From: Datisca glomerata
Taxonomy: Eukaryota; Streptophyta; Magnoliopsida; Cucurbitales; Datiscaceae
Direction: 5' to 3'
Length of the DNA stretch: 64,000 bases
NCBI GenBank assembly: GCA_003255025.1
Contig: QANY01000091.1
Location: forward strand, 1-64,000
Below, one piece after another: positions 10,409 through 22,702 of this stretch (position 1 is the stretch's first letter; the number at the start of each line of letters is the position of its first letter). The notes beneath the pieces are model-generated. The model saw only the letters and a list, made by a program, of their open reading frames with translations. It searched no databases and had not been told where the DNA came from. The position numbers and the translations under genes are program-made.

Positions 10409-12576
10409 ATGTTTCAAAGGCCAAGTTCCACTTTGGAGGAGAATTTGTGACAGCGGCTATGTTTTGCCTTTACATGCTCAGTCCTAAGTCACTCCTCGTG
10501 GTAGTTTTGTCGTTACCCTGAGTGCACTTAGTGGGGAATTGTCAACCCACTAATTAAGGTGATTTGATATGAAATTCTCTGCTTGAGGCACCATACATGG
10601 TTATTTTTTGCTACCATGGGTGTGCACCTCTAAATGGTATTCTAGACGCACTTAGAGGCTACCGAAAGCCTTTTTTATAATGATCTCTGAGGAACTAGGT
10701 GATTTTGAAGCCCATATAACAACAAATTCTTTTTAGGAACCCAATAAGTTTTCAAGGATAATAATGGGATATAAAAGTAGGGCGACCCCTTGGATGATAA
10801 AAGCTTGACTGTTTAATATGACATGTGTACTTTCCACTCTGAAGGATTGTCAATGTTTAGTATCATGAAACTGTCATCATGTTATCCCCGTTCTGAAGTG
10901 TGAAATCGACTATGCATATAGGAATCCATACGGATAAACATATTGTGCGACACTGAGATGACTGCTATAATAATTGGTCATGAGCAAATAGGACAATGTT
11001 GCCTCCGAGTTTGCCCGATCTCATGTATGTTCGAAGTATATCAAATGTTTCATCATGATGAATCTCCTCATGCATTATCATGATTTTGGAGCACATCCTA
11101 GCCTTCTATTGCATTTTTTCACATTACTCAATCAGGTTAGAATAGCTTTGAAGTAGTTGGCTATCTGACTATCCGTTACATTCTCTTTACACTGTAATCT
11201 CTTTGCACTTAGGAAAGCCCACATCAGTATCACATCTGGGAAAATTCGCCTCAACATCACATCTAGGGAAATTCGTGTCAATATCATATCTACACAAATT
11301 CACATTGGTATCACTTGTAGGCATTCAGATTGTAGGCATGAGATGTAGGAAAATTCGTCTTTGTATTTCATGAAGGTAAATGAGGGTGCCCAATTCAGAA
11401 ATTTGACTATGGAGCTAGCCGCCTTTAAATACTTACAATATGCCCGCTTTTAGATGTTTGTAGTATAACCACCCTTAGACTTTATTGTGTACCTTCTTTC
11501 AGGCTTCATTGCATACCCACCTTCGGGCTTTGTAGTATATACGTCTTCGTACTTATTTTCTTAGTATTTCAGTCTTTAGTATCATATCCCTAAAGATAGG
11601 TTGTCAGCTATTTGTCTCCTTTTGATAATATGGAGCCATCAGCTCATAACAAAGTTGACATAGTAGATCTCACAGAGCAATAACGCCATCTGTTTAGGAA
11701 TATCCATCCAATGATCGTAGACACCTACAAGGCTTACAAGAGTCCCATCATCAAGGTGAAAAAATAAACAACTCGATCACTTTTGAGTTTAATCATTCAT
11801 GACGCTTCAGTCCACAGGTTAAGTTATAAATGGGAAATGACTTAGATTTAACTAGAAAAGGAAGTGACACTGACGATATATAAATAGACAATCTCTGCAC
11901 TTCATGGAGCGTTGCTGCCTTAACGCGCCTTCTCCGTCTTTTTTTAGCATACAAAATATAATAAGCTTCAACTTCCGCTCTTGTCACAATTCTCGCAGAC
12001 ATAGTAATGCAGCTATGGACAATAGAATTCTCAAAGAAAATAAATCTTTATTATGGTTGTAACGTTATTGGCCAGAAGGAGAATCTCCAAGTAAAATAGT
12101 AAACATGCTGTGAGGGCGAAGCTTCCAAGGAGAAATATTATTGTAGAAAACGTCATAGGGAATATGTATATAACAATATCTTTCCTTTATAGATAACACT
12201 AAGTCAACATTTTCTCTATAATGTCTAGATTCAGAAATAATGTAGTAACTACGGGCCAATACATAATAGCGAATATACATCTAGAATTCCTCATATGCAT
12301 ACCGGAACAATCTTTGGGCATGATTCAGATGATGTCAGAAAGGCAATAAGGAATTGTATAATAATAAACAATTTTAGAAATACTTACAATATGTCGATTG
12401 ATAAGTTGAAGCACCGTGAGCAGGTTATTGATAAAAGAAAAAGAGTCATAGAATAGTTGTCCGCCCATGAATATGTATTATTGATAAAGAAAAAGAGTAC
12501 AAAGAAATAAATAAAAAGAGTACAAAGAACAAAAAAAATGGTTTGAAGAGATTAGACAAACATAATAGTGATTTTT
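10409..12576. other. Non-coding region with short tandem arrays
   Basis: Two small arrays are visible: about four divergent copies of a roughly 29-bp unit at 11221-11335 (ATCACATCT..GGAAATTCG), and about five copies of a roughly 25-34-bp unit at 11430-11560 (CTT..GCATACCCACCTTCGGG-like). Two open frames on the minus strand (11793-12002, with a run of five Arg, and 12065-12280, Tyr-rich) are not recognised. They could be decayed exons of one gene, but splice sites and homologues cannot be shown. Confidence 0.35.
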
Positions 12577-14200
12577 AGGCAAATAGCAATATCATAGGGT
12601 GTAATTAGATTTTTATCAAGTATTTGAAAACATAAGATTTTTGTCAAATTTGTAATTATATTTCTGATTTTTATAATGTAAATATCGTAAATACCCTCCA
12701 ATGTAAATAAAAAATAATATACATTTACTATCTCCTATCCGTACATATTAATATTTAGAAAAAAATAGAAAAATCTTTTACGCCTAAAAACTTTCCTTAT
12801 TATCTCTCATCAATTACTTGACTAATACAACTCTCTTTCCTCAATGAAATCTTTTCACATTTTACCCACACCTCAAATCTCTCTCCTCAATCATCTCACC
12901 TCACTCCTCAATTCTCTCTTATCATCAATAGAAGATATTTTAAATTTCTCCTTTACTTACTCTCTCTCTCTTCAATTAACCTTTTACCGTCTCTCTCTCC
13001 TAAATTGAAAACAGAGTCTCTCTCTCTTCAACCTCTCTCTCTCCTCGTCGGACAATATACATTATTGCCGGCGAGATATATTGTCAATCAATATCTTGAA
13101 TCACGTTGCTAGTCGGCGGACAAAGGTGATTTTTTATCCGGAAGCCTTCCTCCACAATCTTGAGTTTTAAAACAACTGAATAGGTAATGTTAAACAGTAT
13201 TCCTCACTCTAAAACATATATTTTTTTGTGAAAATCATTTGTTCATTGGCATGTATATCTCAAAACCTTTTTATCATTAAAGATTTTTTTTCTAAAACCC
13301 TAATACTAGAAGATTTAATATTAATACAGTTGACTAAGCATGGATGCAAGTAGAAAAAAACATGCAAATCATCATTAATAATAATCTAAACAAAAAATAA
13401 TAATCTAACAAAAAATATAAACATGTAATTACAATAAACATAAAAAATATATATAAACATCATCAATAATTATCTAAATAAAAAAATTTATAACCATGTA
13501 ATAACAATAAACATAAGAATGGCAACATATTGAATTACATATGTAGTTACTATCCACATATTATCATCATGGACAATGAAAATTTTCATTAAAACTATCT
13601 CCGCACTCTCCACATTCTCTATCGATCAACGATGAAACAATATCAATTAATAATATATGAAATAAAAAGTATGATAATATGTAGTACAATATTTTTGAAA
13701 ATATTAAAAAAAAATAGTTTTTGTTATTTTAATCTCTCTCCTATCAATTTAACACTATCTCTCTCTCAAATAAAAAATCTATTCTTATTTTTAGCATTAA
13801 AATCTCATTCTCTACGTCTCCTATCAAATCTCTCTCTCCAACCTAAAATGTCAACACTTTAATGCTTAAACTTCAAACGTAAAATAAGGGGAGAATGTAA
13901 TAAATTAGAAATCTCATTCTCTCCGATTCTTATTTTTTAGCATTAGAATTTCATTCTCTCTCTCCCATCAAATCTCTCTCTCCAACGTAAAATGTAAACA
14001 CTTTAATGCTTAAAATTATAAACGTAAAATAAGGGGAACATCTAACAAATTCAAAAATATTTTTATTACTTAATTAAACATGAGGGAAGTTATGTCTATT
14101 AACAAGATTATGTAATCAAAAAAATAAAATTTGACAGAAATCTAACGAATTTAAAATCATGTCAAAAATTTAATTAGGTATGTAAAAACTGCTATTTGGT
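12577..14200. mobile_element. Non-autonomous TIR element of about 1.6 kb (MULE-like)
   Basis: The left end 12577-12651 (GCAAATAGCAATATC...TTTTGTCAAATTT) matches imperfectly the reverse complement of 14127-14200 (CCAAATAGCAGTTTTTAC...TTCTGTCAAATTT). The interior has no transposase frame. It is rich in CTCTCT words and holds a tandem duplication at 13786-14044. Inverted ends of about 75 bp with an AT-rich body fit a Mutator-like non-autonomous element. A target duplication was not identified. A single end of the same family occurs at about 17312-17415. Confidence 0.55.
13786..14044. repeat. Tandem duplication, unit about 130-140 bp
   Basis: Two copies of a CT-rich unit: 13786-13900 and 13929-14044. 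Both contain TTAGCATTA, CATTCTCT, CCTATCAAATCTCTCTCTCC or its near match, ACTTTAATGCTTAAA and ACGTAAAATAAGGGGA in the same order, with scattered substitutions. It lies inside the TIR element. Confidence 0.8.
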
Positions 14201-15161
14201 GAGTTCCTGAACATAATATGCACATTTCTCACTGCATTATTAGAAACATGCGAGATACAAAAACCAAAAACCAGAAGCATTAAAGAACATTGGAGATTAT
14301 TACGGGAATTTATTATGTTATAATTATCTCATGTGATTTTCATATTTATAGGAGTCATAGTTTTATCCTTACTCAGGTGCTTATTTTTTTTACACTAAAT
14401 ATAAAATTCATATGTAATGTATATATTAGGAATAACTTTATGATATAACAATTACCAATTAGTGATCTTTTGAAGGTGTTGCGAAGTTACACCATCTAAT
14501 ACAAGACCAATAAGTCCAGGATACCTGTTTTCGCCTTTGTGTAATGAAAATAGAATGTAAAAGATAAAATAATAATAGGAGTGACAACACAATTTTTAAT
14601 GTGAAAAACACTCAAAAGGAAAAAATCACGGGACTGTAGTCCAGGGAAAATAATTCCACTATTTAAAATGGGATCACATCAAATTTTTAGAACAATGCTA
14701 GAATTTATATATCAAGAGAAATACAACACTCACTTGGTTTATTTTGTACACTAACAATTGTGTACAATCACTCTCCTTATTTTCTCTACTCTCATACACC
14801 TACCAGGGGCGAGGCAAGAATTTATAGGGGAGGGGAGGGNTTAAATTTTTTGAATAATAAAAAAATAAATAAAATTATACATTTTACAATTTATGTTACA
14901 TTTATTATTTCCAGAAAAGTAAGTCAAATGAGAGCTAATAGCATACACTTTGATAATTTCAAAAGTTTGAATGAGAGCAATGATATACAATTTACTTATT
15001 TTATAAAACTGAAAGGGCAAATAGTATGCATATTTGATAGTTTTATAATTCTGAAAGGGGGCAAATATGATACTATTTGCTAATTTTATATTTTAAATAA
15101 ATTATAAGTAGATACAAAATGACAAAAGGAAAAAAAATAAGGGGGCAATACCCCTTTCCCT
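14201..15161. other. AT-rich non-coding DNA with a possible small transposon
   Basis: 14803-15170 begins CAGGGGCGAGGCAAGAATTT and ends with a loosely inverted counterpart near GGGGGCAATACCCC...GTCCCTCGC, reminiscent of plant MITEs with CAGGGGCGG-type ends; the match is weak. There is one unresolved base at 14840. The open frame 14760-15083 crosses this and has no protein-like character. Confidence 0.3.
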
Positions 15162-15169
15162 TTGAGTAG

Positions 15170-15614
15170 CATCGTCCCTCGCACCAAGTTCTTATTCTTG
15201 GAGCTCCACACACTTTCTCTCAATCGGCTCTCTCCGTCAGTGTGTATTAATTTGCATCACGTTCATTTTTCATTTGTCACGCAATTCTTCACCATACAAA
15301 TTGCATCAAGAATTTTGCTTTTAGCAAATTTCCATGCTCAATGCTAGCATGACAATGCATTAAATGCGTTGTCTTCTTATATTTCCTTCTTTCTTTTCCC
15401 TTACCGTCCACTTCTTCACACACTTCACCATTCTCTTCTTTTTTCATTTTTGCTTTTTTCTATTTATAAACTCCTTTTCCTATAGTGCAATATATAACAT
15501 GCTTCTTTTGCATTTCTCAAGTAATTCAGCGCTTCAAATCTGCGGATATCACGCAAACTGCTTCAACAAATTTGCTTTCAGCAAATTTTCATGCTAGCAT
15601 GATAATGCATTAAA
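15170..15614. repeat. Tandem duplication of about 255 bp (copies about 15170-15357 and 15364-15614)
   Basis: The ends of both copies align clearly: AAATTTGCTTT(C/T)AGCAAATTT(T/C)CATGCT..GCTAGCATGA(C/T)AATGCATTAAA at about 15300-15365 and 15560-15614. What follows copy 1 (15365-15480) also follows copy 2, but only after the insertion ending at 16612. No coding sequence is supported. Confidence 0.65.
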
Positions 15615-16612
15615 CGGTTGTTTAGTTCGTGTAATCTATAATGATCATCACAATTTAATTGGTGCAATCATGATTATCATAATTTAATTGTTGGTAAATC
15701 AATTGCGTGCAATTCAATTACTTGTAAAATATGATTGTCACGTTTGGTTATACATGATAATATATGATGTATTGAATGATAACTAATGATTGCTATGTTT
15801 GGTATATGTTAACTTTTATTGTAAATTTGTGTAAATAACATGAAGTTACTTAAATACCCTTTTAGTTATATATTATCTAAAAAATATTTTGAAGTGCAAT
15901 TTAAACATTAATTTTTAAATTACTTTTAATTAATATTTAAATAAATTAATAATGCTAGACTAAATTTAAAAAATATTTTAATTTAAATTAATAAAATAAG
16001 AGATATAATAAAAAAATATTTTCACGTAAAATGTTAATTAATTTTATTAATATTGCTAGACTAAATTTTAATAATTTAATTTTAATTAAAATTATTAAAA
16101 TGATTTTTTATTAATAATTAAAAAATAAAAAATAAATTAATAAAATAAATTAATAAAATGAATTTAATTAATATTTAAATAAATTAATTATGTTGGTCTG
16201 AATTCTAAATAAATAATTATAATTAAATTAATAAAACAAGAGACAAAATAAAAAATATTTTCACGTGAAATTATACTATTAATATTTAAATAAATTAATA
16301 ATATTAAACTAAACATTGATAAAGTTAATTTTAATGAAATTAATAAAATGAGAGAGAAAGTGTGAGAAAGAATATTTGAATGAGGGTATGAATATAATTT
16401 TGTTTGATATTAGAATTGCAATGACATTGTAAATTAGGATTGCTTTAATTTCATCTACAGTTCAATTACTTTAAAGTATTGTAAATTATGATTGTATATA
16501 AATTAAGATTACAGTCTTATTTAATTAAAGATTATTTTAAACAAATATTTAATTTATTTATAAAAAAATTTATAATATAATTATAAAGGAAGATAACGCG
16601 AAATAAACGGGT
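15615..16612. mobile_element. AT-rich 1.0-kb insertion with TTAAA target duplication
   Basis: The sequence GCATTAAATGC(G/A)TTGTCTTCT is uninterrupted at 15356-15376 but split in the second copy: GCATTAAA at 15607-15614, then about 1 kb, then TTAAATGCATTGTCTTCT from 16613. TTAAA (or TAA) is therefore duplicated at the target. The ends CGGTTGTTTAG and AAATAAACGGGT are weak inverted repeats sharing GTTTA. It has no coding capacity and is extremely AT-rich. A 3-bp TAA duplication would suit PIF/Harbinger-type MITEs; the family is not certain. Confidence 0.6.
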
Positions 16613-17449
16613 TTAAATGCATTGTCTTCTGTTTCATTCTTTCATTTCCCTCACCTTCTACTTATTAACACACTTCATTATTTCTCTTCTTTTCAGTTTT
16701 GCTTTTTACCATTTATGGGACTCACATTAATTAAGGAGGAATCCCATGCGGAGGCTACGCTCAAATAACGAAAGTTTAAGTTCTGTCTCATTTTCATTGT
16801 TTTACTTTATTCACAGGGGAGTTTTAGACTTTGATGCCACGTTCTCAATATTCTTGCTAGAATCATTGAGCATTAGGAAGATCTCCTAGTTAAATTATGA
16901 CTTTTTTTAGCAGTGTAAGTTTATATCCGCAAGGTTGATCGCTAGACTTTATTTAAGATTGCAATTCTCGTAGTACTCTCTAAGTTAAATTAGAATATTC
17001 GTTTAGATAAATATTAGTTTAAACGCATATTATATACCCTAATTAAAAAATATATATTTTAGTGTCCATTTCAAAATTTTTAAGACAAAATAATATTACT
17101 TGAGCATAATTCTGGTTAACGGGTACTCCCTCAACTGATACGCTTACAAGTGGTTATTAAAAATTTAAAAGCCACGACCCCCACCACAAACAACTAAACT
17201 AACGATTGCTTATTTTTTCGTTTCTTTTTCCATTTTACCAGGTGATGTGGGGTCTAGGGCTGGGCTAATTTTTGTTTTCTTAAGCTTTTATTGTAAGTCC
17301 GAAAGTATACAGTATCTTATGATATTTAGACAAATAGCATAAATATAAATATAGTACCTAATTAAATATTTTATCTAATTTCTGAAAACATTAGATTTTT
17401 GTCAAATTTATCTAAATTTTCAGATTTTTTTTAATTTATATACCATAAT
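16613..17449. other. Non-coding DNA with a lone TIR-family end
   Basis: 16613-16720 is the displaced right flank of the insertion. 17312-17415 resembles the left end of the TIR element at 12577 (ACAAATAGCA...ACATTAGATTTTTGTCAAATTT). No partner end was found. The rest holds nothing recognisable. Confidence 0.4.
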
Positions 17450-17571
17450 GGGCAGCCGGCGACCGAAGCTCCGGTGAATGGTGGCCATAACTATAATGGT
17501 CTTAAGGTAGCGAAATTCTTTGTCGGGTAAGTTTCGACCCGCACGGAAGGTGTAATGATCTGGACATTGTC
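17450..17571 (+). pseudogene. Plastid-type 23S rRNA fragment in nuclear DNA
   Basis: About 120 bases match the highly conserved large-subunit rRNA stretch around CTTAAGGTAGCGAAATTC and GTCGGGTAAGTTTCGACC. It is the organellar/bacterial form: nuclear 25S has a clearly different sequence here. The leading GCCGGCGACCGAAGC suits plastid 23S better than mitochondrial 26S. Compared with my memory of the plastid gene, nearly all differences are C-to-T or G-to-A, the pattern of decay after transfer to methylated nuclear DNA. Both ends stop abruptly in AT-rich sequence. Confidence 0.85.
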
Positions 17572-17728
17572 TTATATCATTCATTATATATTTAAAATTA
17601 TTAATAGACAACTCCAATAAATAAAGAATTTACATATTATAAATTATAAATTTAGAAAAAGTCATTTCTCCTCATTAATGTAATTCAATAAACTAACAAA
17701 TATTACTATTTTAAAGAAAAATCTCTAT

Positions 17729-19455
17729 TATCGCATCGTGCCTGCGACGCGGAGCCACGATTGAAAAAAATTATTTTTGAAGAAAATAAATTTAGAGTCA
17801 TCACCAATCATTTTAGAGTGTAATTGGTCACCCAATTTAAAATAAAAATTTTAGTCTACGAAAACTCAAAGTTGATTCATGAGTCATTTATGTGTGGGAA
17901 AAGTATTAGCATTCCACAACACCCATTGTTAAAATGATTACCCAAATTTAATCAAATGTTATTCAAATTATATTTTAAAACAAGATTAAAGAAATTCATT
18001 TTTGAATGTCCTATTTGGCACATTTTTTGAATCATAAAAATGAATAAAATAAATGACTTTTAACGGGTGGTACAAAGACTATTCAAAAATTATCTTATAT
18101 ATATATATTTTAAATCAAAGCATTATTGGAGTTACTTCCGGTATCCTAAAAATAACTTCTCACCTCGGCAGTTCAAGAAATTTGGTATCCCAATAATTCT
18201 AAAGTCCGTCATCAGATTTTTTTAATGAAAACTAAATAATGAAATTAATAAAATTAAAATCTAACTGTTATGGTTTTAATTTATGAACGCTGATTCTGAT
18301 GATAAAAAAAATGAAATAATAATGACATTACAATCATGATGATATGTCAATAATACATAAATAAATAAGCAGAGATAACAATTATCAAGAAAAAAAAGAA
18401 TAATTGAAAGTAGGGTTAGAGATGATAAAAATGTATGATAAATTTAAAAAAAATATTTAGTGTGAAAATAAGGAAACAATATGTGAAAAAAATGAAAAAA
18501 TATATATAAAAATAAAATAAATTAAAACAATCAACAATATCTACTAATGAAAGAAAATGAAAAAAATAAACAACAAAAAAAGGAAAAAGAAATAAAACAC
18601 AAAAAAGATACATATGGTTAATACCCTCTGTTAGACAAAAGGTGATGTCACATTCTGTTTTCTTTTATTTCAATTTTTAAAAAATATATATGTAATTATT
18701 TTATAAATAAATTAATAATAAATCTTTTATGTGTAAATAAATTAATCTATGAAAAATACTTAATTTCATACATATTTGGCATGAATATATTGTTTTGATT
18801 ACATAGTCAATTAATTACCATTTTTCCTTTCTTCTCTCGTTGCTAATCAAATATCAAACGAATGATCATTGATGATAACTAGTTCAAATAAGTGTCACTG
18901 AAGAAAAATCAATAAAACTTTCAAAATAGAATATATTTTTGTTTGTAATATAAATATACTTTTTTTTTATTTTGGACTACTTAATTCACTAATTACCATT
19001 TTTCCTTTCTTCCTTCATTGCTAGGAATGATCTTGGATGATAACTAGTTCAAACAAGTGTCACAAAAATGATGAACAAAATTTAACAAAGGAAGAAGAAA
19101 AAACTTGTAAGAACATAAAAAAATTCAAAGTTTATATATTTGCAAAATCTTGTATTATTCTCTATTTTATGCATTTTTATATATGAGAAATTATCATAGG
19201 AATTTTTTTATCAAATGTACACTTTCAACTCATTAAAGGATTGATTCACATTGAGTTAATCTTACACCCCTAAAAAACTTTATTCTCATCCTCATTAATT
19301 GAGTTGATACAAAGACATCTCATTATCAAACTTGTAGAAAAATCAACAATGCATGAAAATAAAACCTAAGATTAAGAGTAGGAAAAATGATAAGGAATGA
19401 ACAAAACAACTTATGTATGAAAAATGAAACAAAAAATATCAACTACATGAGTATT
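17729..19455 (-). repeat. Element A 3' LTR, truncated at its 5' end
   Basis: Matches 23349-25010 along its whole length, starting TATCGCATCGTGCCTGCGACG beside the TGTCGCAACGTGCCTGCAACG of the other LTR. The match stops at CTACATGAGTAT (about 19455 and 25010). The remaining 430 bases of the 5' LTR have no counterpart here, so the deletion that removed pol also took the start of this LTR. It holds two copies of the about 150-bp LTR-internal repeat (around 18890 and 19050). Confidence 0.85.
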
Positions 19456-19459
19456 CTTT

Positions 19460-20297
19460 AAATCCTTCAGTACGCTTTTTCTCCATCATTTGTACATCCA
19501 GACGATCAGTAGCTATGTCTGTGTTGTACTTGTATTGTATTAAGAAAGCATAATCTAAATCTTTCTACCTCTGAATATATTGTTATCCAATTGGATATAC
19601 CATTGAGATGCAACTCCCATCAAGCTATCTTGAAAGAAAAGAATTACCAGCTTATCATTATTGGCACAAGCAACTATCTTTCTGTAGTACATAAAAAATG
19701 ACTTCTCGGGCATGTACTACCATCGTATTTTTCAAAATCATGTAGTCTGAATTTTTGCGGGATGGTTACATCCCAGACCGAACATAATTGAGTGGCATCA
19801 ATGGTACCATATACATTTGACCCTTCAATGACGCGTAATCTCTTCTCTAGAAAATCTAGCTTATCTTTCGACAGTGGGTCTTCACTTAGTTTGGTAACAG
19901 GCCTCTGCATATTTGCGTCATTAACATCGGGTATGATGATTGGTTCATTAGCGAGTTCGCCTTGTGGAGTGAAAGCTTGGTTGTGACCAACTGCCATTGT
20001 GGATGGGTTGTAGCCAATTTTTCCTGTCTGCATCATTTCCTGGACATTTAAAAATGGATAGTGCTGGATATTTACTGGTAGTGAGGCATGTTGAAACCAG
20101 TCAGTCTGATGACGTTGATAGGTTAGAGTGAACCCATGAAGGTAAGATGGAGTATCGTTCGACAGTTGATTTTGTGATGATTGAGCCCCTTGCGAATTTT
20201 CAAGACATGCTTTTCCCTTACTAGCGGCGAGGAGTTCCAAAACTCTAGCCATTTGCTCCATTTCCTCTTGCGATTGCTCTCTTTCTTACTCGTCCAT
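19460..20297 (-). pseudogene. Element A gag polyprotein, 5' part
   Basis: Capsid-region protein of the retrotransposon. The start ATG at 20297 is supported by element B (38531), but codon 4 is TAA here, so the readable part is 20261-19674 (195 residues): a Gln/Ser/Pro-rich N-terminus, then DKLDFLEKRLRVIEG and VPQKF-like PQKFRLHDFEKYDGSTCPRSH, the usual entry to the retrotransposon gag domain. Past the stop at 19674 the gag domain goes on in other frames (ANNDKLVILFFQDSL, then WYIQLDN) to about 19460, where homology is cut off. This is the segment of gag missing from element B. Confidence 0.8.
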
Positions 20298-20748
20298 GAC
20301 CCTAACTTGAGCTCGCGTTCGATAGGGATGTCAGAGTTGACAGGGTATCTTTGAAAAGTTTTCTTAAGAAAAAGAATGATAAAACAATGAGAATGTAGAT
20401 TTTTCTAATGAAAAAGAAGAAATAATAATGATGAAAGTAAACTTATGCATGAGAAATGATACTGCACAAAGCGATAGTCCAAAAGTACGCAATTTTATTC
20501 AATTAGTAGAGCCATCCACTACATTTGAGTATAAAGATGTCAATTACACTACTCTGCAATATGAGTCTATACAAAACGACCAAAATGACCCAAATTTTTG
20601 TTGATTTATTCTAAAAACTTAAACAAGTTCTCCTCATTAGGATGGATGGGTAAAACCTTTTTCTTTTCAAAAATGATGCTCGTTCTGCCAAATTGTTCGC
20701 TCTTATAGCCACACCTTTAAGCAATTCCATAGCTTGCCCGGATCATTA

Positions 20749-21500
20749 TCAAATCAAGCCGTGCTCTTGTTGTAGAAATTGGTAATCATATCTCAGTGAG
20801 TCGACATTAGCATCATTGTTTCTTGCTAATTTTTCTTCCACGTTCTGATACGCTCTAACTTGGTGCTCAAGGCTTGCAATAACTTTCAATAATTCTTCAT
20901 TATCATTTGGTGACTTGGTCTTCCTAACTTTTTGATTCTCTAAATCAACTTGTAAATTATCAATGATTCGTCGTAATGAGTCATATTGTTCTTCTAACTC
21001 AATGATGTACGCATTCTTCTTATCGACAGTCCCCTTTACCTCTTCTAAAACCTCTTGTACAAGCTTATTTTTCCCTTCTAGCTTTATGATTCGATCCTCC
21101 TGTTCGTAGATTACCCCTTGCAAATTCTCATTGTCTTCTGCCATCTTTCTAATTTTATTGTTCAGTTGGCGAGTGTCAGTTTCCAACTCTGAGTTTTTTC
21201 ACTTAAGATATTCTCGATCCTCAACCTCATTTATGAAATCTCTAAGTTGTTTTTCAGCTTTAATCCTATGTTTCTCAGACAAATTTGCCTCGACTGTTAG
21301 ACGCCTATTTTCTTCCAAGAGAGCTAAATTCTTTTAACGCTCCTCATATAACTCATTCCACTCCTCCTTTTTAAAAATCTCCTGATGAGCTTCTGATAAC
21401 TTGTTGATTGTAAATCCTCATTTGGTAAGGCAATAATTACTTTGCCTCCACTCTCAAGCCATGCTTCATACTCTTATGTGCAGTTCATGAGGTTCTTCTC
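20749..21500 (-). pseudogene. Element A coiled-coil region of the 5' ORF
   Basis: A clean open stretch (21186-20749, 145 residues) with heptad-like Leu/Ile spacing and many charged residues (MAEDNENLQGVIYEQEDRII, then LEEVKGTVDKKNAYIIELEE). Related coding continues upstream, with frameshifts, to about 21500. The same protein occurs in element B at 37653-38093 with most residues conserved, including the order of the blocks. Predicted to be a coiled coil placed between the DUF7745-like part and gag. Its role is unknown. Confidence 0.7.
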
Positions 21501-22702
21501 ATTTTGCACCCTTCTCATTACTTTCCAAGCTCCAATCAGCTGCTGCAATTTTGTTCAATATCTTGAGAATCATAACTGATCTTAATATCCTTCAATGTGT
21601 GTGTGTGTGTGCTAGGGACGAACTGTCTCATGTATAATTGACGGAGCACCATTTGCAGAGCATAACTAGTACAACCTCATGGTCCTGGGTGTGGGACCCA
21701 TTAAAAGTCGCCACTTCTGTAGATCATTGATGTCAACGGAATCTAGTGGGATTTCCAGATAACATCCTCATTTTTCAATTTTGATAGGTGTGAGAGCCAC
21801 ACCCCTTTTGTGAGAAATTGCAGATTCCATTTGGCCATTCCAAATTGTATAATGGGGATTCTCGTCGTCATCCATGGACTTGAAAAATTAACTTGAGGAT
21901 ATTTGAAATCTGGTGGACATCTAAGATGGCTAAGAATTCAAATACACAAAAGAGATGGATAGTCGGTGAACTTCCCTTTTCCAAACACTCATATGTGATG
22001 GAATGAAAAGTATCAGCGAGAATTGAGATAACCGGGTTAACACTATGTTCAAATTGATGGAACATTTTTATCCCTTTATCATCCACATAACCTTGAATAT
22101 TTGGAAACAATACGATGTCATAAATACACAGTGCATAAAGAGCCATACCCTTATCTTCTTTCAAGACATTTTGGGTGAGGTCTAGGAGGTAATCCAGCGG
22201 CACATACTCATTCCCCTTTTAACTTTCAGCCTTTTCTCAATCTACGATGCATGGACAATATCCAAGAGCATGGATAAAGCTCTCTTCAATGTGCGTTTTT
22301 TGTCATAATTATAAACTTTATCTATGTTTTACAGCGGGACATTTAGTACGGTTTGATATTCTTCAATTTACGAGTAAGATCAATTGTTCCAAAGGTGAAA
22401 CGTCTATCCAGAGGGTTTGAAAAATGCATTAAAGCCTCAAGAATGGGAGCGTTGATTGCAATATATAGAAGATAAGCGATGTGGCCATATTTGCAGACAA
22501 ACAAATTTTTCTGCTCTAGTGAAAAATCCTCCTATATCTTCTTCAACCTCTCCAAGTCAGTGTATGAGAACTCTATCTTAGTGATTGATGGTAGAAGAAT
22601 GACATCCTATTTTTTCAGACAATCTCCTTTTCGTTTCTGCGTTTCCTCTGACCATTGAGCTACAATAACTTGATCTTCTATCACACTCGGAGTGGACGTC
22701 AT
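21500..22702 (-). pseudogene. Element A 5' ORF, DUF7745-like part
   Basis: Starts at ATG 22702 (MTSTPSVIEDQ), matching the start of the ORF in element B (36137, MTPTSSVIEDQ). Readable blocks include KYGHIAYLLYIAINAPILEA, PLDYLLDLTQNVLKEDKGMA at 22203 onward and VISILADTFHSITYE. The layout (an aromatic/acidic opening, RYGHI-type box, then LxDYLLDLTQ) is that of the DUF7745 domain found upstream of gag in some plant Ty3/gypsy elements. Several stops and frameshifts break it. The identification with DUF7745 is from memory of the family. Confidence 0.65.

Noticed and set aside
17450..17571. A functional rRNA gene
   Set aside because: Only about 120 bases of a 2.8-kb gene are present and conserved positions are mutated.
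18416..18613. Phe/Tyr/Leu-rich minus-strand frame in the element A LTR (and its copy at 24007-24243)
   Set aside because: Both lie within non-coding LTR sequence and come from A-rich DNA on the opposite strand.
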